Below are positions 44,477 to 51,882 of a stretch of 64,000 bases of DNA, one piece after another. The notes below the pieces were generated by a model, which saw only the letters and a program-made list of their open reading frames with translations, had not been told where the DNA came from and searched no databases. Made by a program: the position numbers and the translations under genes. Every line of letters begins with the position of its first letter. Within the stretch, counting starts at the first letter, position 1. The DNA is taken from contig JASNYH010000001.1 of the NCBI GenBank assembly GCA_048500255.1, positions 124,001-188,000 of the forward strand. Direction: 5' to 3'. This DNA is from JAMHWF01 sp048500255. GTDB lineage: Bacteria; Pseudomonadota; Gammaproteobacteria; Burkholderiales; Burkholderiaceae_C.

Positions 44477-46777
44477 TCAGGCCGTCGCCTGCTCGGCCTT
44501 GGGCTTGTCGCTGCGCTTGTTGGGCTGGATGTCGAGCACGACCTTCTCCTCGTCGTCGATGTCGACCGTCAGGCGGCCGCCGTCGACGAGTCGGCCGAAC
44601 AGCAGCTCGTCGGCGAGCGCACGGCGGATCGTGTCCTGGATCAGGCGCTGCATCGGCCGCGCGCCCATCAGCGGGTCGAAGCCCTTCTTGGCCAGGTACT
44701 TGCGCAGCGCGTCGCTGAACGTGACCTCGACCTTCTTCTCGGCGAGCTGGCTCTCGAGCTGCAGCAGGAACTTGTCGACCACTCGCAGGATGATCTCCTC
44801 GTCGAGCGCGCGGAAGCTGACGATCGCATCGAGCCGGTTGCGGAACTCGGGCGTGAACAGCCGCTTGATGTCGGCCATCTCGTCGCCCTGCTCGCGCTTG
44901 GTCATGAAGCCGATCGTCGACTTGTTCATCGTCTCGGCGCCGGCGTTCGTCGTCATGATGACGATGACGTTGCGGAAGTCCGCCTTGCGCCCGTTGTTGT
45001 CGGTCAGCGTGCCGTGGTCCATCACCTGCAGCAGCACGTTGAAGACGTCGGGGTGTGCCTTCTCGATCTCGTCGAGCAGCAGCACGGCGTGCGGCTTCTT
45101 CGTGACCGCCTCGGTGAGCAGACCGCCCTGGTCGAAGCCGACGTAGCCGGGCGGGGCGCCGATCAGGCGGCTCACCGCATGGCGCTCCATGTACTCCGAC
45201 ATGTCGAAGCGGATCAGCTCGATGCCCAGGATGAAGGCGAGCTGCTTGGCCACCTCCGTCTTGCCGACGCCGGTCGGGCCGCTGAAGAGAAAGGCGCCGA
45301 TCGGCTTGTCGGGCTTGCCCAGCCCCGAGCGCGCCATCTTGATCGCCGCGGCGAGCGCGTCGATCGCCGGATCCTGACCGAAGACGACGCTCTTGAGATC
45401 GCGATCGAGCGTCTTGAGCTTGCTGCGGTCGTCGCTCGACACGGACGCCGGCGGAATGCGGGCGATCTTGGCGACGATCTCCTCGACTTCGGCCCGCGTG
45501 ATCGTCTTCTTCTGCTTGTTCTTGGGCAGGATGCGCTGCGCCGCGCCCGCCTCGTCGATCACGTCGATCGCCTTGTCGGGCAGGTGGCGGTCGTTGATGA
45601 ACTTGGCCGACAGCTCGGCCGCGGCCTGCAGCGCGCCGACTGCGTACTTGACGCTGTGGTGCTCCTCGAAGCGCGACTTCAGGCCCTTGAGGATCTCGAC
45701 CGTCTGCTCGACCGAGGGCTCGATCACGTCGACCTTCTGGAAGCGCCGCGACAGCGCCGCGTCCTTCTCGAAGATGCCGCGGTATTCGGTGAACGTCGTC
45801 GCGCCGATGCACTTCATCGTGCCGGACGACAGCGCCGGCTTGAGCAGGTTGCTCGCGTCGAGCGTGCCGCCCGACGCCGCGCCGGCGCCGATCAGCGTGT
45901 GAATCTCGTCGATGAACAGCACGGCGTTGGGCTGGTCCTTCAGCTGGCGCAGCACGCCCTTCAGGCGCTGCTCGAAGTCGCCGCGGTACTTGGTGCCGGC
46001 GAGGAGCGCGCCCATGTCGAGCGCATAGACGGTGGCGTCGGCCAGCACCTCGGGCACCTCGCCCTGCGTGATGCGCCAGGCCAAACCCTCGGCGATGGCC
46101 GTCTTGCCGACGCCCGCCTCGCCGACGAGCAGCGGATTGTTCTTGCGCCGTCGGCACAGGATCTGGATCACGCGCTCGACTTCGAGCTCGCGGCCGATCA
46201 GCGGGTCGATCTTGCCGTCGCGCGCAAGCTGGTTCAGGTTGCTCGTGAACTGGTCGAGCGGCGAGCCCTTGGCGTCGCCCTCTTCCTTCTCGGCCTCGGG
46301 GCCGCTGCCTTCGCTCGGCTTGGCCGGCTCGGGCGGCTCGGCCTTCTTGATGCCGTGGGCGATGAAGTTGACGACGTCCAGCCGCGTCACGCCCTGCTGG
46401 TGCAGGTAGTAGACGGCGTGCGAGTCCTTCTCGCCGAAGATGGCAACGAGCACGTTGGCGCCGGTCACCTCCTTCTTGCCGCTGCCGGTGGACTGCACGT
46501 GCATGATGGCGCGCTGGATCACGCGCTGGAAGCCGAGCGTCGGCTGCGTGTCGACCTCGTCGGTGCCGCCGACGGTCGGCGTGTTCTCCTTGATGAACTG
46601 CGTGAGGCTCTTGCGCAGGTCTTCCATGTTGGCCGAGCAGGCACGCAGCACCTCGGCGGCAGAAGGGTTGTCGAGCAGCGCCATCAGCAGGTGCTCGACG
46701 GTGATGAATTCGTGCCGCTGCTGGCGCGCCTCGACGAACGCCATGTGCAGGCTGACTTCCAACTCTTGCGCAATCAT
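44477..46777 (-). CDS. clpA: ATP-dependent Clp protease ATP-binding subunit ClpA
   Basis: Hexameric AAA+ unfoldase that feeds substrates to ClpP and works with ClpS in the N-end rule. The 766-residue product has the Clp N-domain (1-145), an acidic Glu/Lys/Pro linker, a D1 module with GEAGVGKT and VLFIDEIHTL, and a D2 module with GPTGVGKT, LLLDEIEKAHPDV and the ClpP-binding loop IGF in STIGFMTKRE near residue 610. ATG 46777 has GGAGG 5 bases upstream. Its start overlaps the clpS stop, the normal arrangement. Confidence 0.97.
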   Translation of the reverse strand: MIAQELEVSLHMAFVEARQQRHEFITVEHLLMALLDNPSAAEVLRACSANMEDLRKSLTQFIKENTPTVGGTDEVDTQPTLGFQRVIQRAIMHVQSTGSGKKEVTGANVLVAIFGEKDSHAVYYLHQQGVTRLDVVNFIAHGIKKAEPPEPAKPSEGSGPEAEKEEGDAKGSPLDQFTSNLNQLARDGKIDPLIGRELEVERVIQILCRRRKNNPLLVGEAGVGKTAIAEGLAWRITQGEVPEVLADATVYALDMGALLAGTKYRGDFEQRLKGVLRQLKDQPNAVLFIDEIHTLIGAGAASGGTLDASNLLKPALSSGTMKCIGATTFTEYRGIFEKDAALSRRFQKVDVIEPSVEQTVEILKGLKSRFEEHHSVKYAVGALQAAAELSAKFINDRHLPDKAIDVIDEAGAAQRILPKNKQKKTITRAEVEEIVAKIARIPPASVSSDDRSKLKTLDRDLKSVVFGQDPAIDALAAAIKMARSGLGKPDKPIGAFLFSGPTGVGKTEVAKQLAFILGIELIRFDMSEYMERHAVSRLIGAPPGYVGFDQGGLLTEAVTKKPHAVLLLDEIEKAHPDVFNVLLQVMDHGTLTDNNGRKADFRNVIVIMTTNAGAETMNKSTIGFMTKREQGDEMADIKRLFTPEFRNRLDAIVSFRALDEEIILRVVDKFLLQLESQLAEKKVEVTFSDALRKYLAKKGFDPLMGARPMQRLIQDTIRRALADELLFGRLVDGGRLTVDIDDEEKVVLDIQPNKRSDKPKAEQATA

Positions 46778-47133
46778 GCGGCCTCCATAATGCACTGCAA
46801 CGGATGCCCCGCACGCCTTGCGGCGGCCTGCACCAACTCGACCTTCGTCGCGGCGACGTCCTTCGTATAGACACCGCACACGCCACGCCCCTCATGATGG
46901 ATCTTCAGCATGATGAGTGTGGCCGTTTCGAGGTCACGCATAAAGTATTCCTGCAACACCATCACGACGAACTCCATCGGCGTGTAGTCGTCGTTGAGCA
47001 TGACCACCTGGTACATGCGCGGCGGCGCCGTCTTGGCGGCCTGCCGCTCGGCGACGACGGCGCCCTCGCCGTCCTCGCGGCGGGGCCGCGCGGCGGGCGG
47101 CGGCGCGGGCGGAGCAGGCTTGTCCTCGGGCAT
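46774..47133 (-). CDS. clpS: ATP-dependent Clp protease adaptor ClpS
   Basis: Adaptor that binds N-degron substrates and hands them to ClpA. The 119-residue product has a Pro/Ala-rich flexible N-terminal tail, then the core MYQVVMLNDDYTPMEFVVMVL with the N-degron-binding Asn/Asp pair, the MLKIHHEGRGVCGVYTKDVA segment and VELVQAAARRAGHPLQC. Start ATG 47133. The stop overlaps the clpA start by 4 bases, so the two are coupled. It is divergent from the cold-shock gene at 47302. Confidence 0.96.
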   Translation of the reverse strand: MPEDKPAPPAPPPAARPRREDGEGAVVAERQAAKTAPPRMYQVVMLNDDYTPMEFVVMVLQEYFMRDLETATLIMLKIHHEGRGVCGVYTKDVAATKVELVQAAARRAGHPLQCIMEAA

Positions 47134-47242
47134 GGATTCATTCTATCGACTTGAGTTTTGCGGCGTTCGTCATGCCGCACCCTCGACAGGGTGCCGCAGG
47201 ACCGGGCTATGAATGCCATTGAAGCGAATGTTTGTCGCCTCC

Positions 47243-47271
47243 TTGACACTCGGCAGGGCACTGCCCACAAT
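47243..47271 (+). promoter_or_regulatory. Sigma70-type promoter of the cold-shock gene
   Basis: TTGACA (47243-47248) is a perfect -35 box, 17 bases upstream of CACAAT (47266-47271), a four-of-six match to the -10 box. The start of translation at 47302 leaves a leader of about 25 bases. This is the clearest promoter in the window. Confidence 0.65.
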
Positions 47272-47301
47272 CCGCGCCACAAAGAAGTGAGGAGGGGCAA
47301 C

Positions 47302-47565
47302 ATGGCAATTGGTACTGTCAAATGGTTCAACGACGCCAAGGGTTTCGGCTTCATCGAACCCGAGGGCGGCGGCGCGGACGTCTTCGCGCATTTCTCGGCC
47401 ATCAGGATGGAGGGCTTTCGCACGCTGCGCCAAGGCGCCAAGGTCAACTACGACCTTGCCGAGGGGCCCAAGGGCCAGCTGGCGCAGAACATCATGCCGC
47501 TCGACGCGGCTGAGCCGGCGCAGGACCGCAAGCCGGGCGATCCGGTGGCCGCCGCATCGCGCTGA
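47302..47565 (+). CDS. Cold-shock domain protein
   Basis: Single-stranded nucleic-acid-binding RNA chaperone of the CspA family. Residues 1-68 are a cold-shock OB fold with the RNP1 motif KGFGFIEPE and RNP2-like DVFAHFSAI. The remaining 20 residues (DAAEPAQDRKPGDP onward) form a charged, probably disordered tail that CspA itself lacks. The ATG at 47302 is preceded by GAGGAGGGG, a strong ribosome site. A terminator follows 20 bases after the stop, so it is transcribed alone. Confidence 0.94.
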   Translation: MAIGTVKWFNDAKGFGFIEPEGGGADVFAHFSAIRMEGFRTLRQGAKVNYDLAEGPKGQLAQNIMPLDAAEPAQDRKPGDPVAAASR

Positions 47566-47586
47566 CGCGTTTTCCGGCCGACGACA

Positions 47587-47609
47587 GCCCGCCCTCGTGG
47601 CGGGCTTTT
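47587..47609 (+). terminator. Rho-independent terminator after the cold-shock gene
   Basis: GCCCGCC / GGCGGGC (47587-47593 and 47599-47605) with a 5-base loop, followed by four T. It separates the cold-shock gene from the corrinoid locus downstream. Confidence 0.85.
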
Positions 47610-47650
47610 CGTTTGCGCAAGGGTTTTCCCTCGTTCGTCACTTGATCGAT

Positions 47651-47772
47651 CTATGGATCCCAAATATGCGGGTTGATCCATATCAAACCTTGTCTTCAGG
47701 CCCGTCTCCCGCTTATTGACCCCGCCTCCCTGATCGCCGACGATCCGCGGGATCCATATTTGGGATCCCAAA
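47651..47772. promoter_or_regulatory. Paired operator-like palindromes before the corrinoid methyltransferase operon
   Basis: Two related sites lie 108 bases apart: CTATGGATCCCAAA (47651-47664) and the perfect 14-base palindrome TTTGGGATCCCAAA (47759-47772). Between them, GGATCCCAAATATG (47655) and CATATTTGGGATCC (47755) form an exact 14-base inverted repeat. The second site touches the ribosome site AGGAGGAG of the first gene, so a bound repressor would block transcription or translation. The form resembles operators of GntR/FCD regulators such as Caulobacter VanR (ATTGGATCCAAT). The operon's own GntR gene at 55846 is the likely partner; that link is inferred. Confidence 0.6.
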
Positions 47773-47784
47773 AGGAGGAGACGG

Positions 47785-49215
47785 ATGAAGACGCTGCGCG
47801 CATGGTCGCTGCGTCATGCACGCGGGCTGTCGTGCCTGTACCGGCGCGTCGCAGCTGTCGTGCCCGCCCTCGCGCCACTCGTGCGCCGCCTCGGCACGGC
47901 GCGCAGCGCCCGCCTCGTGCTGCCGCTCGAGCGGCGGCTGAAGCAGGCCTTCTTCGACTGCCGCATGTGCGGCGACTGCCGCCTGTCGGAGACGGGCATG
48001 GCCTGCCCGATGGGCTGCGGCAAGCAGATGCGCAACGGCCCCTGCGGCGGCGTGCGCCCCGACGGCGGCTGCGAACTGCGCCCCGAGATGCGCTGCGTGT
48101 GGCTCGACGCCACCGACGGCGACCGGCGCATCGCCGCCGACCACACGCCCGACTGGACGCGCCGCGTGCCGCCGCTCGACTGGCGCGGCCAGGGCCGCTC
48201 GACCTGGATCGAGGCCATCGTCGCGCCGCCGCCGTCGCGGGTGCAGAAATCCAAGGCGCCGCCCGAGGCACTGCCGCGCGAGCCGGCGAGCGCCTTCGAG
48301 CGCGCCTGCAACGCCTGGCACGCCGAGCGGCGCTTCGTCGTCACGGTCGAGATCGCACCGCCCGACTCGCCCGATCCGCGCCCCCTCGTCGAACGCGCGC
48401 GCCGCTTCGACGGACTCGTCGACGCCATCAACATCACCGACGGCGCCGGCGCCAACTGCCACATGTCGAGTGTGGCCGCCGCGTCGGTGCTCGCCGCCGC
48501 CGGCCTCGAGCCGGTGTGCCAGGTCGGCTGCCGCGACCGCAACCGCATCGCCGTGCAGGGCGACGTGCTCGGCGCGGCGGCGCTCGGCGTACGCAACGTG
48601 CTGTGCCTGACCGGCGACGACGTGAGCCAGGGCGACCACCCCCAGGCCAAGCCGGTGTTCGACCTCGACGCCGTCAACCTGCTGCACATCCTGCGTGGCA
48701 TGCGCGACGAGGCGCGCTATGCGTCGGGGCGACCGCTCGACGCGGCGCCGCGGCTCTTCCTCGCCGCCACTGCCAACCCTTTCGTCGCGCCGTACGCCGA
48801 GCGCGTCGCCAACCTCGAACGCAAGATCGACGCCGGCGCGCAGTTCATCCAGACGCAGTTCTGCTTCGACCTGAAGCTGCTCGACGACTTCATGCGCGCC
48901 GTGCGCGCGCGCGGCCTGCACGAGCGCGCGGCGATCCTCGTCGGCGTCGGCACGCTGGCCAGCGCCAAGGCGCTGCGCTGGATGGCCGACCACGTGCCCG
49001 GCGTGCACGTGCCCGAGTCCGTGACGGCGCGCATCGCCGCCGCCGCCGACCCGCGTGCCGAGGGCCTGCGCGTCGCCGTCGAGACGATCCGCGCGCTGCG
49101 CGGCATCGAAGGCGTCGCCGGCGTGCACCTGATGGGCCACCGCAACGAAGCCGCCCTCGCCCAGATCATCGTCGACGCCGGCCTGCGCACACCGCGCGTC
49201 GCCGAAGCGGCCTGA
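47785..49215 (+). CDS. MetV-MetF fusion: methylene-H4folate reductase with N-terminal Cys-rich MetV domain
   Basis: A 476-residue two-domain protein. Residues 55-115 form a MetV-type (MTHFR C-terminal-domain) module, rich in Cys (CRMCGDCRLSE; ACPMGCGKQMRNGPCGG; CEL...MRC) likely to hold Zn or Fe-S. Residues 170-470 form the MetF barrel (VTVEIAPP; NITDGAGANCHMSS; CLTGDDVSQGDHPQAK; QFIQTQFCFDLKLL). In acetogens MetV and MetF are separate subunits; here they are one chain. In this locus the enzyme probably oxidises methyl-H4folate made by the methyltransferase at 53721, though the reverse is possible. The ATG is preceded by AGGAGGAG. First gene of the corrinoid operon. Confidence 0.88.
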   Translation: MKTLRAWSLRHARGLSCLYRRVAAVVPALAPLVRRLGTARSARLVLPLERRLKQAFFDCRMCGDCRLSETGMACPMGCGKQMRNGPCGGVRPDGGCELRPEMRCVWLDATDGDRRIAADHTPDWTRRVPPLDWRGQGRSTWIEAIVAPPPSRVQKSKAPPEALPREPASAFERACNAWHAERRFVVTVEIAPPDSPDPRPLVERARRFDGLVDAINITDGAGANCHMSSVAAASVLAAAGLEPVCQVGCRDRNRIAVQGDVLGAAALGVRNVLCLTGDDVSQGDHPQAKPVFDLDAVNLLHILRGMRDEARYASGRPLDAAPRLFLAATANPFVAPYAERVANLERKIDAGAQFIQTQFCFDLKLLDDFMRAVRARGLHERAAILVGVGTLASAKALRWMADHVPGVHVPESVTARIAAAADPRAEGLRVAVETIRALRGIEGVAGVHLMGHRNEAALAQIIVDAGLRTPRVAEAA

Positions 49216-49248
49216 CCCCGAACACTTCACCCGACGGAGACCGACTCG

Positions 49249-49923
49249 ATGAGCACCGACACCGCATCCTGGACCGACGAAGAGCGCCAACTCGTCGACT
49301 GGCTGGCCGACATGAACGAGGACGAAGCGCTGCCGCTGGCCAAGCGCATGCTGCTCGAAGACAAGGTCGATCCGATGCGCGTGCTCGACCTGTGCCGTGC
49401 CGCGATGGACATCGTCGGCAAGCGCTTCGAGGAGGGCGAATACTTCCTGCCCGAGCTGGTGCTCGCCGGCGAGATGCTCGACACGATCGGCGCCGTCGCC
49501 AAGCCGCTGATCAAGCAGGCCGGCGGCGGCGCCGCGGCGACGCACGGCCGCGTGCTCATCGGCACGGTGCACGGCGACCTGCACGACATCGGCAAGAACA
49601 TCGTCACCTTCATGCTCGACATCAACGGCTTCGAGGTCAAGGACATCGGCGTCGACGTGCCGGTGCAGAAGTTCATCGACGAGATCGAGGCGTTCAAGCC
49701 CGACGTCGTCGGCCTGTCGGGCTTCCTCACGCTCGCCTTCGACTCGATGAAGGAGACGATCACCGCCTTCGACGCCCGCGGCATCCGCGACCGATTCAAG
49801 ATCATGATCGGCGGCGGCCAGATCGACGAGACGGTGCGCGCCTACACCGGCGCCGACGCGTTCGGCGTCAACGCCGTCGAGGCCGTCGGCCTGTGCCGCA
49901 AATGGCTGGGAGTCGCGGCATGA
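49249..49923 (+). CDS. Corrinoid (B12-binding) methyl-carrier protein
   Basis: Cytoplasmic carrier that shuttles methyl groups on cobalt. The 224-residue protein has a MetH-like helical cap (residues 10-90, with LPELVLAGEMLDTIG) and a B12-binding Rossmann domain with the cobalt-ligand motif GDLHDIGKNIV (DxHxxG, His ligand near residue 110), VGLSGFLTLAFDSMKETI (SxL) and IMIGGGQID (GG). This is the arrangement of MtaC/MtbC/OdmA. Its stop overlaps the next start as ATGA (49920-49923). Confidence 0.94.
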   Translation: MSTDTASWTDEERQLVDWLADMNEDEALPLAKRMLLEDKVDPMRVLDLCRAAMDIVGKRFEEGEYFLPELVLAGEMLDTIGAVAKPLIKQAGGGAAATHGRVLIGTVHGDLHDIGKNIVTFMLDINGFEVKDIGVDVPVQKFIDEIEAFKPDVVGLSGFLTLAFDSMKETITAFDARGIRDRFKIMIGGGQIDETVRAYTGADAFGVNAVEAVGLCRKWLGVAA

Positions 49924-51194
49924 CGACCATGATCGGCCCCTACGAGCAGAGCGCCGCGGCCAAGGCGGCCTACGACGCTCGCATGGGGCGCATCCTCGCC
50001 TGCGTGCGCCTCGAACAGCCCGACCGCATGCCCGTGGCGATGCAGAGCTTCTTCTGGCCCGCCACCTACGGCGGCATCAGCTTCAAGGAGCTGATGTACG
50101 ACTACGAGGCGTGCAAGCGAGTCTGCAGCGACGTCGTATTCGAGTTCGAGCCCGACGCCGTGTTCCCGCTCGTCATGGGCACGGCCGCCGGCCGCGCGCT
50201 CGAGAAGATCGACTTCAAGCAGCTGCAGTGGCCCGGCCACGGCGTCGGCGACATGCAGCCGTTCCAGTACCTCGACCGCGAGTACATGACGGCCGACGAG
50301 TACGACGACTTCCTGTTCGACCCGACGGGCTTCTACATCCACAAGTACCTGCCGCGCGTCGGCGGCGCGTTCGAGGGCTTCGACAAGCTGCCCGTGTTCC
50401 CGGGGCTGCACTACTTCCGCCTCGTCGCGGGCATCCGCTCGTTCGCGCTGCCCGAGGTGCGCGCATCGTTCGAGCGCATCGTCGCCGCCGCCGAGGAGTC
50501 GGCCACGCTGTTCGGCCACCACGTCGACTGGACGCAGCGCATCGCCGCCGCCGGCTTTCCGCTGATCAACGGCGTCAACTCGGTGTCGCCGTACGACTTC
50601 ATCGCAGACTACTTCCGCGGCGCGACGGGGATGATGAAGGACCTCTACCGCCACCGCGACAAGTTGAAGCTCGTGCTCGACAAGGCGGCCGTGTTCCTCA
50701 CGCGCATGACGATCACGAACGCCCAGGCGGCCAACCACCCGATCGTCTTCATCCCGATCCACTGGGCGCCCGACGCCTTCATGAGCCCGAAGCAGTTCGA
50801 GGAATTCTGGTGGCCGCCGTTCCGCAAGATGATGCTGGGCCTGATCGACGCCGGCCTCGTGCCGATGCCGCTGTGGGAGGCCGACTGCACCAAGCGCCTC
50901 GAGGTGATCAAGGACATCCCGGCCGGCAAGTGCATCTACTGGTTCGAGCGCACCGACATGGTCAAGGCATTCGAAGTGCTCGGCGACCGCGTCGCGCTGC
51001 GCGGCAACCTGTCGCCGTCGCTGCTCACGACCGGCCAGCCCGACGAGGTCGACGCCGCCGTCAAGCGCCTCGTCGACGAGGTCTGGCGCAAGGGCGGAAA
51101 GCTGATCCTCGACGGCGCCTTCGGCATCCCCGACGAGACGCCGACGGCCAACGTGCGCGCCATGTTCGACGCGGCGCGCAAGTACGCCGGCTGA
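49920..51194 (+). CDS. UroD-family corrinoid methyltransferase
   Basis: A 424-residue protein of the uroporphyrinogen-decarboxylase superfamily, the family of MtaA/MtbA, CmuA and the O-demethylase component OdmB/MtvB. It has the TIM-barrel with FWPATYGGISFKELMYD, IFIPIHWAPDAFMSPKQFEEFWWPPF and a PMPLWEADCTKRLEVI segment holding a Cys likely used for zinc. It lies directly after the corrinoid protein gene, so it is the best candidate for the enzyme that takes the methyl group from the substrate onto cobalt. It cannot be true HemE by length and motifs. The methyl donor is not evident. Confidence 0.86.
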   Translation: MTTMIGPYEQSAAAKAAYDARMGRILACVRLEQPDRMPVAMQSFFWPATYGGISFKELMYDYEACKRVCSDVVFEFEPDAVFPLVMGTAAGRALEKIDFKQLQWPGHGVGDMQPFQYLDREYMTADEYDDFLFDPTGFYIHKYLPRVGGAFEGFDKLPVFPGLHYFRLVAGIRSFALPEVRASFERIVAAAEESATLFGHHVDWTQRIAAAGFPLINGVNSVSPYDFIADYFRGATGMMKDLYRHRDKLKLVLDKAAVFLTRMTITNAQAANHPIVFIPIHWAPDAFMSPKQFEEFWWPPFRKMMLGLIDAGLVPMPLWEADCTKRLEVIKDIPAGKCIYWFERTDMVKAFEVLGDRVALRGNLSPSLLTTGQPDEVDAAVKRLVDEVWRKGGKLILDGAFGIPDETPTANVRAMFDAARKYAG

Positions 51195-51201
51195 GCAGGC
51201 G

Positions 51202-51876
51202 ATGGGCCGGCTCGCAGATATCGACATCGTGCGCGACGTGCGCGCCGGCCGGCCGCCGCGCGCCGCGGCCGCGCGCCCGCGCCTGGCGGCGCTGCGCGAA
51301 GAGGCGCTGGCGATGGTCGAGGCCGAGTCGCTGGCGGCGCCGCGCGCCATCTGGCGCATCGCCGCGCTCGACGGCGAGCCCGACACGGCGGGCACGCTGT
51401 GCATCGACGGGCGGCAGCTCGAAGCACCCTGGCTGCTGCCCGCGCGTGGGCGGCTGACGGCGGTCGTCTGCGCCGTCTGCACGATCGGCGACGCGCTCGA
51501 GGCGCGTGCGGCGGCGCTTTTCGCCGAGCGCCGCGCGTCGCTCGCTGTCGCGCTCGACAGCGTCGGCAACGAGTTGCTGTTCGCGCTGTCGCGCCGCACG
51601 CAGGACCGCATGCTCGCCGACGCGCGCCGCCTCGGGCTGACGGTGGCCGGCGAGCTGCGCGCCGGCGACCCCGGGCTGGCGCTGCAGGCGCAGCGCACCG
51701 TGCTCGAACTGGCCGGTGCCGCGGAGATCGGCGTCGAGCTGACGCACACGATGATGATGCGGCCGAACAAGTCGACGTCGATCGTGCAGGGCGTCGGTGT
51801 CGCGCTGCCGGCGCAGACCTGGTCGCGCTGCGACGACTGCCGTTCGCGCGCGCGCTGCAACCTGGTCGCCGCCTGA
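51202..51876 (+). CDS. MetH activation-domain-like protein
   Basis: A 224-residue protein resembling the B12-dependent methionine synthase activation-domain proteins found next to corrinoid genes in acetogens. LCIDGRQLEAPWLLPARGRLTAVVCAVCTIG, spread over residues 70-100, and VALDSVGNELLFALSRRTQ are family-like; a THTMMMRPNKSTS segment and a Cys-rich end (CDDCRSRARC) follow. The role in such clusters is not established; it may bind S-adenosylmethionine or aid corrinoid reactivation. It lies between the methyltransferase and the RACo-type activator, 7 bases from each. Confidence 0.75.
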   Translation: MGRLADIDIVRDVRAGRPPRAAAARPRLAALREEALAMVEAESLAAPRAIWRIAALDGEPDTAGTLCIDGRQLEAPWLLPARGRLTAVVCAVCTIGDALEARAAALFAERRASLAVALDSVGNELLFALSRRTQDRMLADARRLGLTVAGELRAGDPGLALQAQRTVLELAGAAEIGVELTHTMMMRPNKSTSIVQGVGVALPAQTWSRCDDCRSRARCNLVAA

Positions 51877-51882
51877 GCCGCC

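Noticed and set aside
47600..47784. Cobalamin riboswitch before the corrinoid operon
   Set aside because: No B12-box-like sequence or multi-arm fold was seen; the region is explained by a terminator and two palindromes.
49920..51194. Haem biosynthesis HemE (uroporphyrinogen decarboxylase)
   Set aside because: The gene is longer than HemE, lacks its N-terminal motif, and sits next to a corrinoid protein with a 4-base overlap, which points to a methyltransferase.
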